From Acestrorhynchus altus (taxonomy: Eukaryota > Chordata > Actinopteri > Characiformes > Acestrorhynchidae): DNA of 64,000 bases. Shown here in pieces: positions 1 through 11,941 of the stretch (within the stretch, counting starts at the first letter, position 1; each line of letters opens with the position of its first letter). The translations under genes and the position numbers were made by a program. A model generated the notes under the pieces. It made no database searches and had not been told where the DNA came from. It saw only the letters and a program-made list of their open reading frames with translations. The stretch is taken from assembly GCA_034509495.1 (NCBI GenBank), contig CM067508.1:18474421-18538420 (forward strand), read 5' to 3'.

Positions 1-60
1 ACTCGTTTGTCAGACGACTTCATATAACTGCATCAATGAACCCACATTCACCTTCAAAGG

Positions 61-215
61 AGCTGTTCACTGACAAATCTGTCAATTATGACTGATCACT
101 GACCAGCCAACACAATGGGTATCTGACCTGTGCTTTTAGTTCAGATATGCTAGGATAACACTGCTAACAAACACTGGATTTACACCAATACCTTCCCTGT
201 AAAAACACCCAACAT
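61..215 (+). repeat. Dispersed segment shared with 56110-56280
   Basis: ggtatctgacctgtgctt, then aacactgctaacaaacactg and ccctgtaaaaacaccc align in order with gtttggtatctgacctgtgc, agactgctaacacactgtgg and cttcgtaaaaacactc. Confidence 0.5.
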
Positions 216-1346
216 CTTCACCAATTCGCTTGAAAGAAATGTAAAAAGCTACAGAAACAAGTTTATTATAAAACTTGTTTTATATAAAAAAAAAAACAAT
301 TTACTCCATAAATGGTACCACATTACCTGTTTGTAGTGCTATTCCAGGTTACTACCCAGCATTGGGTAATAAAAATACATATATTCACATTACTTAATGC
401 TGGTATAAAACAGTAATCCTTAATAAACAGTTACTTTTTCTTTGTTAAATACACACAAAGAGCTAGTTGAGAGAGAACAGTTCCCCCTAGTGGAGAATTT
501 TAAACATGCCTTCCCTGTATGGTGTGCTGAAATTAGAAGATTTAAAAAACAAAAAGGAAATAAATGTCACTGTCTAATGCAAATTTGGCCTTCCAACAAT
601 ATAAGAAAACGGCCAATAAACCCATGTAGATGAGTTAGGAAGATAACTTTCTGATTTGCTGACTGTTGCACGCTGTGTATCAACACCTGTCTATTTGCTG
701 TTAATGTACAGATGGGTTTTTTTTTTATATAAAATTAACACTAACTTGAAGATAGGGTTATATCATATATTCTCTATTACATTAATTACTACTTCCCAGT
801 GCTATGGTGAAAGTTGTTCTGGTTGCCCCACCATTTAGCTGTGTGAAGTTCTTGTTTGTGTATATATGTACTAAAGTAAGTCAGAGTGTTTCTTAACCCT
901 GCTCCTAGAGGCACCCCTGCCCTGCATGTTTTAAAACTTGAATCTTTTAAGTCTGCACATAGGTCTGATTCTGGGACTGTTTGAGTGACAGGCTCATTAT
1001 TATTGGTTTACTTTCACACAGAAGAATTCAATTTTAACTCAATTTCAATTTAAATTTGAACTTTGCAAAATGGTCAGACCTATGTTCATCTACTTACTGC
1101 TATTCCTTATTTTCCTTGGATACAAAGACTCAACACAAGCACTTTTTGAGGCTCAATGAGCAATTCTCATGGTAGTGTTTTAGCCATGAAGGTGACAAGT
1201 TGAAGAAAAAAAATTAACCAATTACGCAACCCCACCAGGGACACTGGGAAAGGACTGCTTCCACACCCACAGCAGACTGAACCAGTTTGGTCAAAGCTAA
1301 ACCCAAGATCTCTGATTTCAGGTGATCAAAGATCAGATCTTTGGAC

Positions 1347-1520
1347 CAGTGTTTCTTAACCCTTGTCCTAGAGGCACCCTGTCAATACACGTTTCACCTT
1401 TAGCACCCTGCTACATTTAACAGGCTTGTTAATGAGCTGATTAGATGAATCAGGTATCAGGGAAAGCGCTAATATATGCAGGGCAGGGGTGCCTCCAGGA
1501 CCAGGAGAAAGACTTCTCAG
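1347..1520. mobile_element. hAT-type non-autonomous element (degenerate)
   Basis: The left side reads cagtgtttcttaaccc then tagaggcacc. The right side reads ggtgcctccaggaccagg, a partial inverted repeat. This is the shape of abundant fish hAT-derived MITEs. A second partial copy with the same left end lies at about 888-980. Confidence 0.5.
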
Positions 1521-1839
1521 GACCAATCCCAGGCTTGAATAATTCATAGTGAAACAAATGTACTTCTCGCCAAATTCAACTCCCAAAGGTGTTCTTATAT
1601 TCATAAAAAGACTAGGGTGAAAAAGGCCAGTGTATGTTAACAATGCTAAAAAAATTGTTAATAAACTATTGTAAACTAAAGAAGCATATTAGATAACCAA
1701 TATGTTGACTGCATGTAAAAACAAAACACACTTCAGATGTTTCATGAAAGTTCTTTTGTATGGAGTGTGAGATAATAGGGTGTCTATATTCTCAAGACAA
1801 GTTTCCTTCAGAATATTACACACAGATATACATGAATCA

Positions 1840-1854
1840 CCTCTAGAGGGCACT
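1840..1854 (+). promoter_or_regulatory. CTCF-like motif
   Basis: CCTCTAGAGGGCACT, one mismatch from the CTCF core. Confidence 0.35.
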
Positions 1855-2819
1855 TTGCTGAAATGCTGCTCCTCACGAGAAGGGTTGTGTCCTAAACCAA
1901 ACACTTTCACACTACACAGTATGGCTGCATCCAGAGTTTTTTGATACACCTCCTCCTACTCCTTTCCTACTGCTCCTCTCTAACTCCAGAAGAAAGTGAG
2001 GGGTCAAGGAGAGCACAGGAGCAGGAGGAAATGAGAGAAAGAGCCATAATTGAGGATCCGTTTCATATACGATGCGGACTACTAATAAACTTTCAGCACA
2101 CACCTAATACAGTCCAGCCAATCACAGCTGCTGCATAGAGCCACCCATTAGGCAATTTGGTATATTCAACTGCATTAACTATGAATACAGTGAACAATAT
2201 AATCTCACTGTAATTTCAGCAGATGTGATGACAGTCAATGTCATTGTTCTTCCTATACTTATCTTTGATCTATATAGATTATATTGGTGTAGATTTGCTC
2301 ACAGCCTTGTAGCATTGTAGTTGCAGTAATATGCATAAACAGGCACACACAGGGACATCACTCCAAAATCATTAAAAGACGGTCTTGGGTAAGATATTTT
2401 CATCTATCCTCTGCTGGAAGCCACTTTGAGGGGAATTTTAAGCGGCTTCTTTCGTTCCCTTCTGTATTTGGACAGGCAGCAAGATGGCATCACAAAATCA
2501 GTTTCTGGGTCATGGAGGATCAGAAGGAAAAAGCAGTAACATTTGGGGTTTCTGGATGCAGCCTGTCTTGACATTAGAAGTCAGTCCACCAGTAATGTAG
2601 TAGAGGAGTGTGTGTTTTGAAAGACTGTTGCACCTTAGGTTTAACAGGACTTACAGCAGCTCTGGGTCAACTTTTTTTTTTTCAACAGCTTTTTAACTAT
2701 TTTTTTTACATTACAATCTGTATTTATATGTTCTTTTCTGAATTGTATGTGATGCATCTGCACAAAATGGTGTCAGTGAAGTGGAATTATTAATAAATAA
2801 ATAAATAGACATGTGCCTA

Positions 2820-3061
2820 TGTATTCACCTCCTTTGCTACAAAGCCCCTAAATAGTCCTGGGTGCAACCTGTTACCTTCAATTACTTTCAGATTACCTCC
2901 AAAGTACTGATGTTTCTGTTTTGTACTGTGTACTTCACAATAAAAATATTCAAAGTTGTAAGAATGTTCTGTAAATTAAATGATGCAAACCAAAATAATA
3001 ACCAATTTTAATTCCAGGTTGTGAGGTAGCAAACATGAAAAATAGCAAAGGGGTGAATACA
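2820..3061. mobile_element. Short terminal-inverted-repeat element (MITE), about 242 bp
   Basis: The left end reads TGTATTCACCTCCTTTGCT. The right end is its reverse complement with one gap (agcaaaggggtgaataca). The interior is AT-rich and non-coding. A truncated relative lies near 52590-52675 (tttgctacctcacaacctg matches the reverse of 3010-3040). Confidence 0.6.
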
Positions 3062-3119
3062 ATCACAAGACACTGTACATTGAGCAGACCAGACTACATT
3101 TCTCCAGTCTTCAGCTTAC

Positions 3120-3168
3120 CAGTGTTGTTGAGCCTGTGCTCACTGCAGCATTGGCTTTCTGTTCTTGG
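3120..3168 (-). CDS. vasp: vasp exon 12, Ser/Thr-rich linker
   Basis: The acceptor is catttctgtcag and the donor is ACACTG/GTAAGC. It encodes SQEQKANAAVSTGSTTL in frame with exon 10 or 11 and leaves phase 0. It is the last vasp exon I can find; the coiled coil should follow. Confidence 0.7.
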
Positions 3169-5937
3169 CTGACAGAAATGCCAGACATGGTTGCATGAAT
3201 AAATGTACAGGTGTTCTTAATAAAGTGAGTGTTTGTATTTTTAGTTAATGCAGGCTGACCACAGACAGAAGGAGAAGCACCCTGTTAAAAGATGTTCAGC
3301 CAGGATAAACAGTCAGGACAGCTGCCACTGAAACTCCAGATAAGTGTTAGACATTAAAAGCTCTCTCTCTCATTCACTCACACACACACACACACACACA
3401 CACCAGGCTGCAGCTGTAAAAGTGAGTGTACCTGGGGCTCATGGTGATGGAGGGGGAGTCCAGCCCTCTGGGAACAGAACTATTCCTGTTTAAAACACAC
3501 ATATACTGCTCACACGCACTGAATGTAAAATCTCTCCTACGGAGTGAGTTAAGCTAGTCTAAGGTGTCTGACACAGGTGTTCACACAGAGCTGGACATTG
3601 TGGCCAATGCTGAGGGATATAAAGCTTCCCAGCAATTTTAACCAGTTTAGTCTAAACTCCTTGATGTCCAGGAGACCAGGAAACCTGAAAAGAACCATAA
3701 CAAAGGAACGCTGGGAGTTTTACCTGGGGATGGCAGCTGATTTCTCCCATGGTCTCCTCAGTGTGTCTGTGAGCACAAACAAAAAGCAAATCCACAGTTA
3801 ACTAAAAACAGCAACAAAACAAAAAAAACAAAAAAAACAAAACAAACAAACAAACAAACAAACAAACAAACAAACAAACAAACAAACAAACAAACAAACA
3901 AACAAACAAACAAACAAACAACAACAAAAAAAACAGACATCTGTAGGTGATCTTACCAGTCTGGCCCTGAGTGTCAGAATCATCCTGCTGACGAACAGAC
4001 AGACAGACAGCACAAAGAAGAAACAGGATTAATGACTCTGCTGCTGAAACAACAAGAAAGTACAAAGAAATAAATCTATATTTATTTAAAGAGCCCACAT
4101 AAAATTCAATGTGCACATAAAGTGCTGTAAAGTCAAATAAAAGAGAAATTAACAATAATGCTAATAAGACAAATACAATTATAAAACAGCAAAAAGCTTT
4201 GCTTAGTCATGCTAGGAGTTTTACCAAGGGATGGTGGCTGATTTGCACTGCATAGTCAATTCAAAACAATGCATCACATGCACTTCAAAGCCACTGCATG
4301 AATACCAAGAACCAAGTCAGTGCTGCATACAGGACACTTACATTACTGGGTTCAGGTTCCATTCTTGGGGCTGGAGGAGCTTTTTCACCTTTATCTGCTG
4401 CTTTCCTCCTACACCCACACATGCACACACTTAATTGTATTACATTCTACATACCAAGAAGGCAAATTTTTATGAAAAAATGAATGAGCTACAACAAATC
4501 CTCAAAAGATGGACAATTGAATGAACTGCTTAACAATTTAATTGTCCCATTAATTTGCATCAAGGTTTGGTGTGTAATGACCTTAATTCAGTTCCTTTAA
4601 GTCTGTATGTGTTTAATCTAGTAGATTAAGTTTAGAATAATTGAGAGTATATTCTCTAGATTAGTGATTTTTTGTCTGTGGGTTTAGTCCTGCACAGTTT
4701 GATGGTTAGTGACGGGACCAAAGCTGAGCTCCTTTGAGCTGGACCTGTGTGTGAAGGGCTTGCTGTGTTACTCACCGTCTGGCAAGGATGGCACTCATTT
4801 CCCCCATCAGCCCCCCCCCACTGGGCACAGCACTTGTGCGGTTGGTCTCAGGTTTAGGAGCTGCAGGAGCTGGAGCTGGAGCAGCAGGGGCCGCACTACC
4901 ACCATCATCCTGTTGGGGACAGCAAAGAAACATGGTACAGTAAACACAGGGTTATGGGAGAGGCAGAATGTACATACACACACACACACGAGCGCTCACA
5001 CACACGTTCTGGGTTATGAAACATGCATCAGGGATTTCTAGAACCTTAAATGACCCCAAGTTATTGCTGGTAAATCCTCTGATTAATGAGATGCCTGATG
5101 TTTATATTTACCAGTGAATATGAACACCCCTATGATAAATAAGTATACATTGTTTCATACATGTGTGTGAGTGACTGTTTTGTTCATCCCAGACAGGACA
5201 GTTTGAGAACTGTAGATTCAGGCGGGGGAAATAAATCAGTTATTTTCCTATTTTCTGGATTTTAGTGTAAAATTAATTGATGGCCCATGGTGCTCATTGA
5301 TATAAGTATTAGACCCATCTACACACAGTCACTGGTGATGCTCAAATCACATTGTATGATTTTTAAATAATTAATTTGCATTTTATTGCATGAAATAAGT
5401 ATTTGATCATCTACCAACCAGCAAAAATTCAGTTTTTCTTCAAGAATGCCTCCTACAATGCACTCATTACCTGTATTAATTGTACCTGTTTGGACTTGTT
5501 ACCTGTATAAAAGACACCTGTCCACACACTCAATCATACTTAAGACCAAAGGGAGGGGTGGGGCCATGTATCACAAGATTTTGGCCAACAACCTCCCTTT
5601 GATGACCCATTAAAAGATGAGATGACCCATTAATGATTTAATTTACACATTTAAAACTACAGCCATTTTCCTTTACAACCTTTCCTCACCTTTGGTACTT
5701 TGCGAAGTTTGGCTCCTGCAAGTGCGGCTGCCAGACCACCACCCCCTGGACCCCCACCACCACCCCCACCAGCAGGAGAGGGTAGTGGAGGAGCAGGCGG
5801 AGGAGCGCCTCCTGATGGTGGAGGCCCTGGAGGTGGGGGTGGTCCAGGAGGGGGCGGGGGCCCAGGGGGTGCTGGGGGTCCTCCCGGAGCCAAAGGAGGT
5901 GCTGGAGGTATGTTAACTGTACACACACGCAAAAAAA

Positions 5938-5968
<31 letters not shown>

Positions 5969-5985
5969 AAATAAATAAATACATA

Positions 5986-6020
<35 letters not shown>

Positions 6021-9000
6021 ATGGTCAGGAATGTGAACAGTACACTCTGAATGAACAGCTTTACACGCGTATTTGTTTAAAGGGAGGAGAATTTTATGAT
6101 ACCGTCTGTAAAAGGTCTGTTCTGACCTGCAGAAGCCTGACGTTCTCTCTCCTGTCGTTCTCTATCTAGCCGTTCCCTTTCTAGTTGTTCTCGCTCCTGT
6201 CGCTCTCGTTCCTGTTGCTCAAGTCTCTGCTGTTCCAATCTGCAGATGTAATGAAGAAAGATTAGTGAGCACACGCACACTCCTGAAAAACAGTATAAAC
6301 CCTCCCAAAATGCAGTAAGATGAAAAGGGCAGACCGCTCAGCACTCTTCAGAAACATTTAAATCACGTTGAGACATGAATCAACACCAACTTTAACTTTT
6401 TATCAGCCAAAACAAACAACCCACAGCTCTGACTGCGGCAGCACTGCAACCCACATCTGCTTCGGCTCTTACAACGCAACCTAGTCTAAAACACATCCTC
6501 ACAGCTGACATGTCACTGATAAACACTTAATACACACTTAACATCATCTGTCACTCTACAGTACAATACAGCAGTGTATGGAGCAGTGTGTGGTTACACC
6601 ACACCCATTTCCACAAGCATGCACCACTTCAAGCCATGGTTTACACTGTATTAGTTCAATGATTAAATGAATCCAGGCTTACAACACTATACCCATTTTC
6701 ATGGTTACACTACATCATTACAATACACCTATATTTATAGTTATACTACACAAATATTCATGCTTACATTATGCACGGTTCCATAGTTTACAGAGTTAAA
6801 TTTAGACCTATATGCACTGTTGTTTCCATGGTTACATCACAACTATTTAAATGGTGGCACCACATGTCCATGGTTGTAGCAGTAATGAGCTTCTAGAAGA
6901 TCTGTCCCAATTCTGGCTGAATATCACTTAAGTGAGGATGAAGAGGTAAAGGAGTTCCTCCACCTCAAATACGCACCGTCTCTGCTGCTCCAGCTCTTCT
7001 GGCGATGGTCCGTTAGACATTGGCCGAGGGAGAGAGGGGTATCCTGCAGGAGAAGGACAGACTTTCAGACTTTTCAATTCAGTGTCCTTTTTGGCCTGTT
7101 AAAAGTGATGGTTCAAAGAAAAGTCCAACTCCAATTAGTGGCTTGTTTGGTTTTACACTGGAGCTAAGATTCTGCTGTATTTAACAAGTAGTGGAAGCTT
7201 ACATCTCACCAATTAGCATAATGCTTACAGCAGTATAAATCTACACTCTCCTCAGCCAGGCTGAAGGTGCCTTCTTTTTAGAATACTCTGTTCCAATGGT
7301 GCAAACTCACATTTTGGGTACATTTTATTTTTCACATATTCTTATGTATGTGTGTATGTGTGTGTTTTACCAGGGTCAGGTATGGCGTTGAGCACATCCA
7401 GTGCATGCAGCATGCCATTAGCGAACAGTGCAGCATCTTCCTTACTGCCAAAATTCAAACCCCAGACCTGCCGTGCATCCCGCCACTGGTGGAAATTGGG
7501 TGTGGCCTGATTATACTTCAGCCCTTTCACAATCGGACAGTTTATCACCACCTACAAACAACAATAACACACAATAAAAGCAATTACAAAAACTAAACAA
7601 CTATTGTTTGTGCTGTAAACAGACACAGAAAAATCTTGTAACTCCCTTATGAATCTGACAGTTCTTTACATTGTGTAAATTTCATGATGAATTATTATTC
7701 ATGATCACTGAGTAACAGTTGACGTTCTATCCAGCAGGTGGTGCCATCACTGAGCTATTGCTGTTGAAGGAATGAGACAACGAAAAGTGTGTGGGGTGCT
7801 CTCTAAAATATGCTGACAGATCACTCTTGTCTGTTTATTTTACAGCCCTGAATTCCAGAGACAGAGAGACACAGACACAGAGAGAGAGAGAGAGAGAGAG
7901 AGATATGAGACGAAAGATGAGAAGAAAGATGGACAGAATTCCCTCAAGAACACAGGAAGTGGTTGGCGTGGTATTTCAGTAAACAGTAACTGGATGACTT
8001 TTCTACTGAGTGATTTCAGCTACTTTAAGATTCCTGACAAAGGCGTTCACATACACAACACTGGACGGTGGGGCAGTAAAACTGCAACAATGGAGCTCCA
8101 TCCAGTACTTTTGGGATCAGTTGGAGAGGCAGAACAATCATCCATAATCAGTACCTGACCTCTCTAATGCTCTTACTCTTGGTTTGAATGGAATCAAATC
8201 TTCCTCACAGCAATGTCCCAACATCTAGTGAAAGCCTTTCAAATTCAACAGTACCAATCTGGCCTTCTGCGACCAGTTTAATCCTGTTAGACTTGTAATT
8301 CAGCAGAACCAGTTGGGTCTGGTCAGTTGATTTTCTAAATTGGTACAGGTAGGATTCAATATCACAGACACAGTCAGACACGCATACACTACCTGTTGGT
8401 CAGTTTGCATCTTACGGCCCACCACTCTGAAGGCGTTGGTGCTGGGGTTGTGGTAGATCTGAACTCTGCTGAAGGTCTGCGGGCCGGAACCCGCCGGAAT
8501 CCACTTTTTACCTCCATCATCATAGGTCATTACTGTAGCACGAGCCTGACATATGCTAGACTCACTGAGAGAGAGGCAGGGGGGGGGGGCAGAGAGGGAG
8601 AGGGGGGCACACAGAGAGGGAGAGAGAAAAATCACCTGTTAAGTGATGTCATTCAAATGTGCCTTCACAGACAAGTTTCTATAATTAAGCACAGACAACC
8701 AAGTTCTGTAAGTATGTAAGTGTGCATATACTTCTTGCTTATATACACACAAGCGCACAAACACACAGTTCATGTTGATGAAAGGTCTGAAGGGACCCCT
8801 TTTAATCAAGTAAATTAGACAACCAACATAACCTATTATCAACTGCATGCAACCATCATCAGTGATGAAGTAACAGACGATAACCATCATCAGTGAAGCA
8901 TAATGGCTCAGTCTAGATCTAGAACAATCATCGATAATGCACTGATGAAAGTTGACCCTCAGTGATGCAGTAACAACTGATAACAATGATCTGTTATGCT

Positions 9001-11896
9001 GTAGTGAACTATATTCATCACCAGTGCTGGTGTAACAACCAATAACCATTAGTGTGTGGAGTAATGATGCAGTAACAACTGAGAACCATTATCAGTGATG
9101 CAATAATCCATAACCATCAGCAGTGATGCAATAATGAACAATAATAACCAGCAATGGTGCAGTAGTGATCAATTCTGATCTATGATCAGTGATAAGGTTA
9201 GTAATGTAATAACATCAGTAAACATTAATAGTAAAAGAAATGTTGTTCTGCATCTCTCTCTCTATTTCTATTTCTCGTGGTTCAGCATGGATACGTTCAA
9301 ATATGATTATATCCTTTCTATCAATCAAGAAAAAAAAAAAAAAAAAAAAAAAAAAATCAAAAATCAACAAAACCTCCTATTTCCTGTGACATCATTTCAT
9401 GGCCACAGCCTTCTTCCTGTTGCAATAATGCCTAATAAGGAATGAAACACTTTCTCGAATATTATAAGTCACCTCTACTTTATCAAAGGTATAAAAGAAT
9501 AAAGGAGGAGGGATGAAGAGAGGAAGGAGGGGTGGAGCAATGCAGTTTTAATGGGACAGAAAGTCAGAGTGGGAAAAAAAAACAGAGAGAAACAGTGAAT
9601 TATTAATGCAAATAAAAGTAACAGTCTCTCTCTCACACTCACACACACACACACACACAAATATCGTTGCTGTCAACCTTAAAGGGGAACTTCACCAAAT
9701 TTCGAAAAGTCTCTACATAACAGATTTCATGAGAACCGATACTGAAGGCCAAGTCAATACCAACATTTTGAAAAAGTTACATGTCGTGTATGGGAATATT
9801 TTGTCGTAACTGTACTAAACACTGATGATGGAGAAGGTTTGTAGACAAAAGCTTTTCTGTATGAAGGTGTGGTAGGAGGAAGACGGATGAACATGACAAT
9901 ATGTCCAGCATGAGCACGTATTTAAAGCGGCATCACCTTATTGCATTAGAGAGGCAATCGGAAGTCAGTACAACTTCCCAGCCTTTTAGCAGCTCTTTGC
10001 CAATTGATACATAAGGCTATAGCTATTCCAAAACATACGTGGAAAACATAGGGTTTTAGGAATACATGAAAAGTGTGACAAAATCCCCACATATACACAC
10101 GATGAATCATCAGCAAAACATCTTTTGTTGTCCCAAACACAGATGTACCCAAGAGCAACAGTTAACTCTCACTGCTCAGTTGCAGTGTGAAAACTACATA
10201 GGACTTAGCATAAATAGACCCAGAATTATCCATATCATCATCATAATGTATATTTAAAAAAATTCTGTGTGGTCTGGTAACCAAGTAATAAAACACTAAA
10301 CATCTTGTTGGTTTCAATTACGACCAAGTTTAAAACAAAGCTTCATGCATATTGTTTTTTTAATGAATTGATAACTAAAAATTACTCGTTTTTTAATGCC
10401 AATATGACTACTTAAAAAATCCAAAATAATCTGATCAATGAATTTTGTAACCTACCCCACCCTTACGGTTTGTGTTGGGGTATCGAAACTGGTATTGAGA
10501 ATGGAAGAATTTTAGTGGTATTGGAATCGACTACTACATTGCTAGTATTGTGACACCCCTAACTCGGAGTCAGTCTCAGAATATTCTAATGAGAACAAAT
10601 CTCAAAGTTTTGAGATTTAGGGTCTACAATGTGGTTGGAAAATCACATTTACAAACAATGGAGGGATACATGTTGGAGGGATACATACAGGGTGCTGTTC
10701 AGGAGAAAAACAGTCCTCAAAGAAAATGTATTTGGTGATTTATAACATTTTGCTTTTCCAAATGAAATGGCTACATTAGTCACAGAGATCCCTGGTTCTA
10801 TTCACCACCACTATAAAAAGCATGTGTCCTCTACTTTCACAGGCAGTGAGGAGTTAACAGGAAGTACACACTCCTGGGGGAGAAAATGACTGTAAAAGGC
10901 TTGAGACACACACACACACACACACACCTGCTTTGGCTACAAGTACAGTCAGGCCCACCAAACTCTTTCTTCATTCCTCACTCACTCTTTCTCTCTCTAC
11001 CACACTTTTCTCTCACTCTCTGTTTGTGTTTGTATAAATAATCCACATAGTTTAGGTAAGATGTTCTGTTCATTAATACTGAAATAAAATCGCATTGTTT
11101 TAATAATAGCTTATATAATAAGATGTTCTGGACTCATTTATTTAATTTCACAGATTAAAAGATTTTATAATCCAGTCTGACTGACTTCCCTGACAATCCA
11201 GTTTTGAGCTCCTTTAAAACACTGCGGTAACTCTGTGTGTGTGAGAGAGAGAGTCAGTACACACAACTATGTTATAGAGTAGAGAATGTACTACGATTTG
11301 TTTTCCAGTATGTGAACATTAGAATTAGCCTCTCTGTTCTGAATGCAGTGTTCAGAGCTAGTTTACCACCAAAGAAAGGAGCACGGTTTTCCTGCAGGTG
11401 AAACAGAATGCATACTCCATAGTTTACTTTCTAATTCAGAAGTAAAACATGGTTTCCACACATGGTTTTGATGGTGGTAGAAAACAGAAACGTTTGGAGG
11501 AAAGGCAGCTCAAATGCAGTCAAAGTTGTAGATCCAGAGATATTAAATCAGGTTTTCCCGTTTCACTGTAAAATATTCCAACAATGCATTGTTTACATAT
11601 GAAGTCGCTCTTCAAAAGAAAGAGCCAATCTGCTTATTGGATGAAGAGAGCTATGAGGACTTACAAGGTAAAAAATCACAACTGGTAAATATACAGTATG
11701 AATTTACCAGACTTTTTATGTATTCAGTGATATTGTTTTGATTTTTAATTTAGACACAGTTGAAGATGAAAATTAAAGGATATGATTGCACGATATAAGC
11801 AATTAAGTTTATTCATTAGCAATGGTCAATTAATAAATATTCATGCACATAGTTGCATGACTTTAGAGATATGCAACTTCCTCCACCCCTATCCCT

Positions 11897-11941
<45 letters not shown>

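Larger units (their letters stand above)
1..3119. other. Region left of the last vasp exon found
   Basis: No coding exon is supported. I looked on the minus strand for the VASP coiled-coil signature (an RVKQE-like segment) in its codon variants and found none, so this is either the intron before the last vasp exons or downstream DNA. It holds hAT-type repeat copies near 888-980 and 1347-1520, a terminal-inverted-repeat element (2820-3061) and a segment (about 61-215) that recurs near 56110-56280. Confidence 0.6.

Noticed and set aside
2405..2570. Minus-strand frame with KYRRERKKPLKIPLK before a stop
   Set aside because: Considered as the missing vasp 3' exon, but it lacks a coiled coil and has no good acceptor or family match.
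3243..3281. Alternative vasp exon ending in a stop after the acceptor catcttttaacag
   Set aside because: It would join in frame but end the protein without a tetramerisation domain; the exon at 3120-3168 fits better. It could still be a rare isoform.
3758..4155. Cys/Leu/Phe/Val-rich reading frames with a membrane-like look
   Set aside because: Produced by the (CAAA)n repeat. The only real coding bases inside are the 28-nt vasp exon 9.
5700..5948. Plus-strand Gly/Pro-rich reading frames over the vasp proline exon
   Set aside because: They are antisense shadows of vasp exon 6; the minus-strand reading matches VASP exactly and has splice sites.
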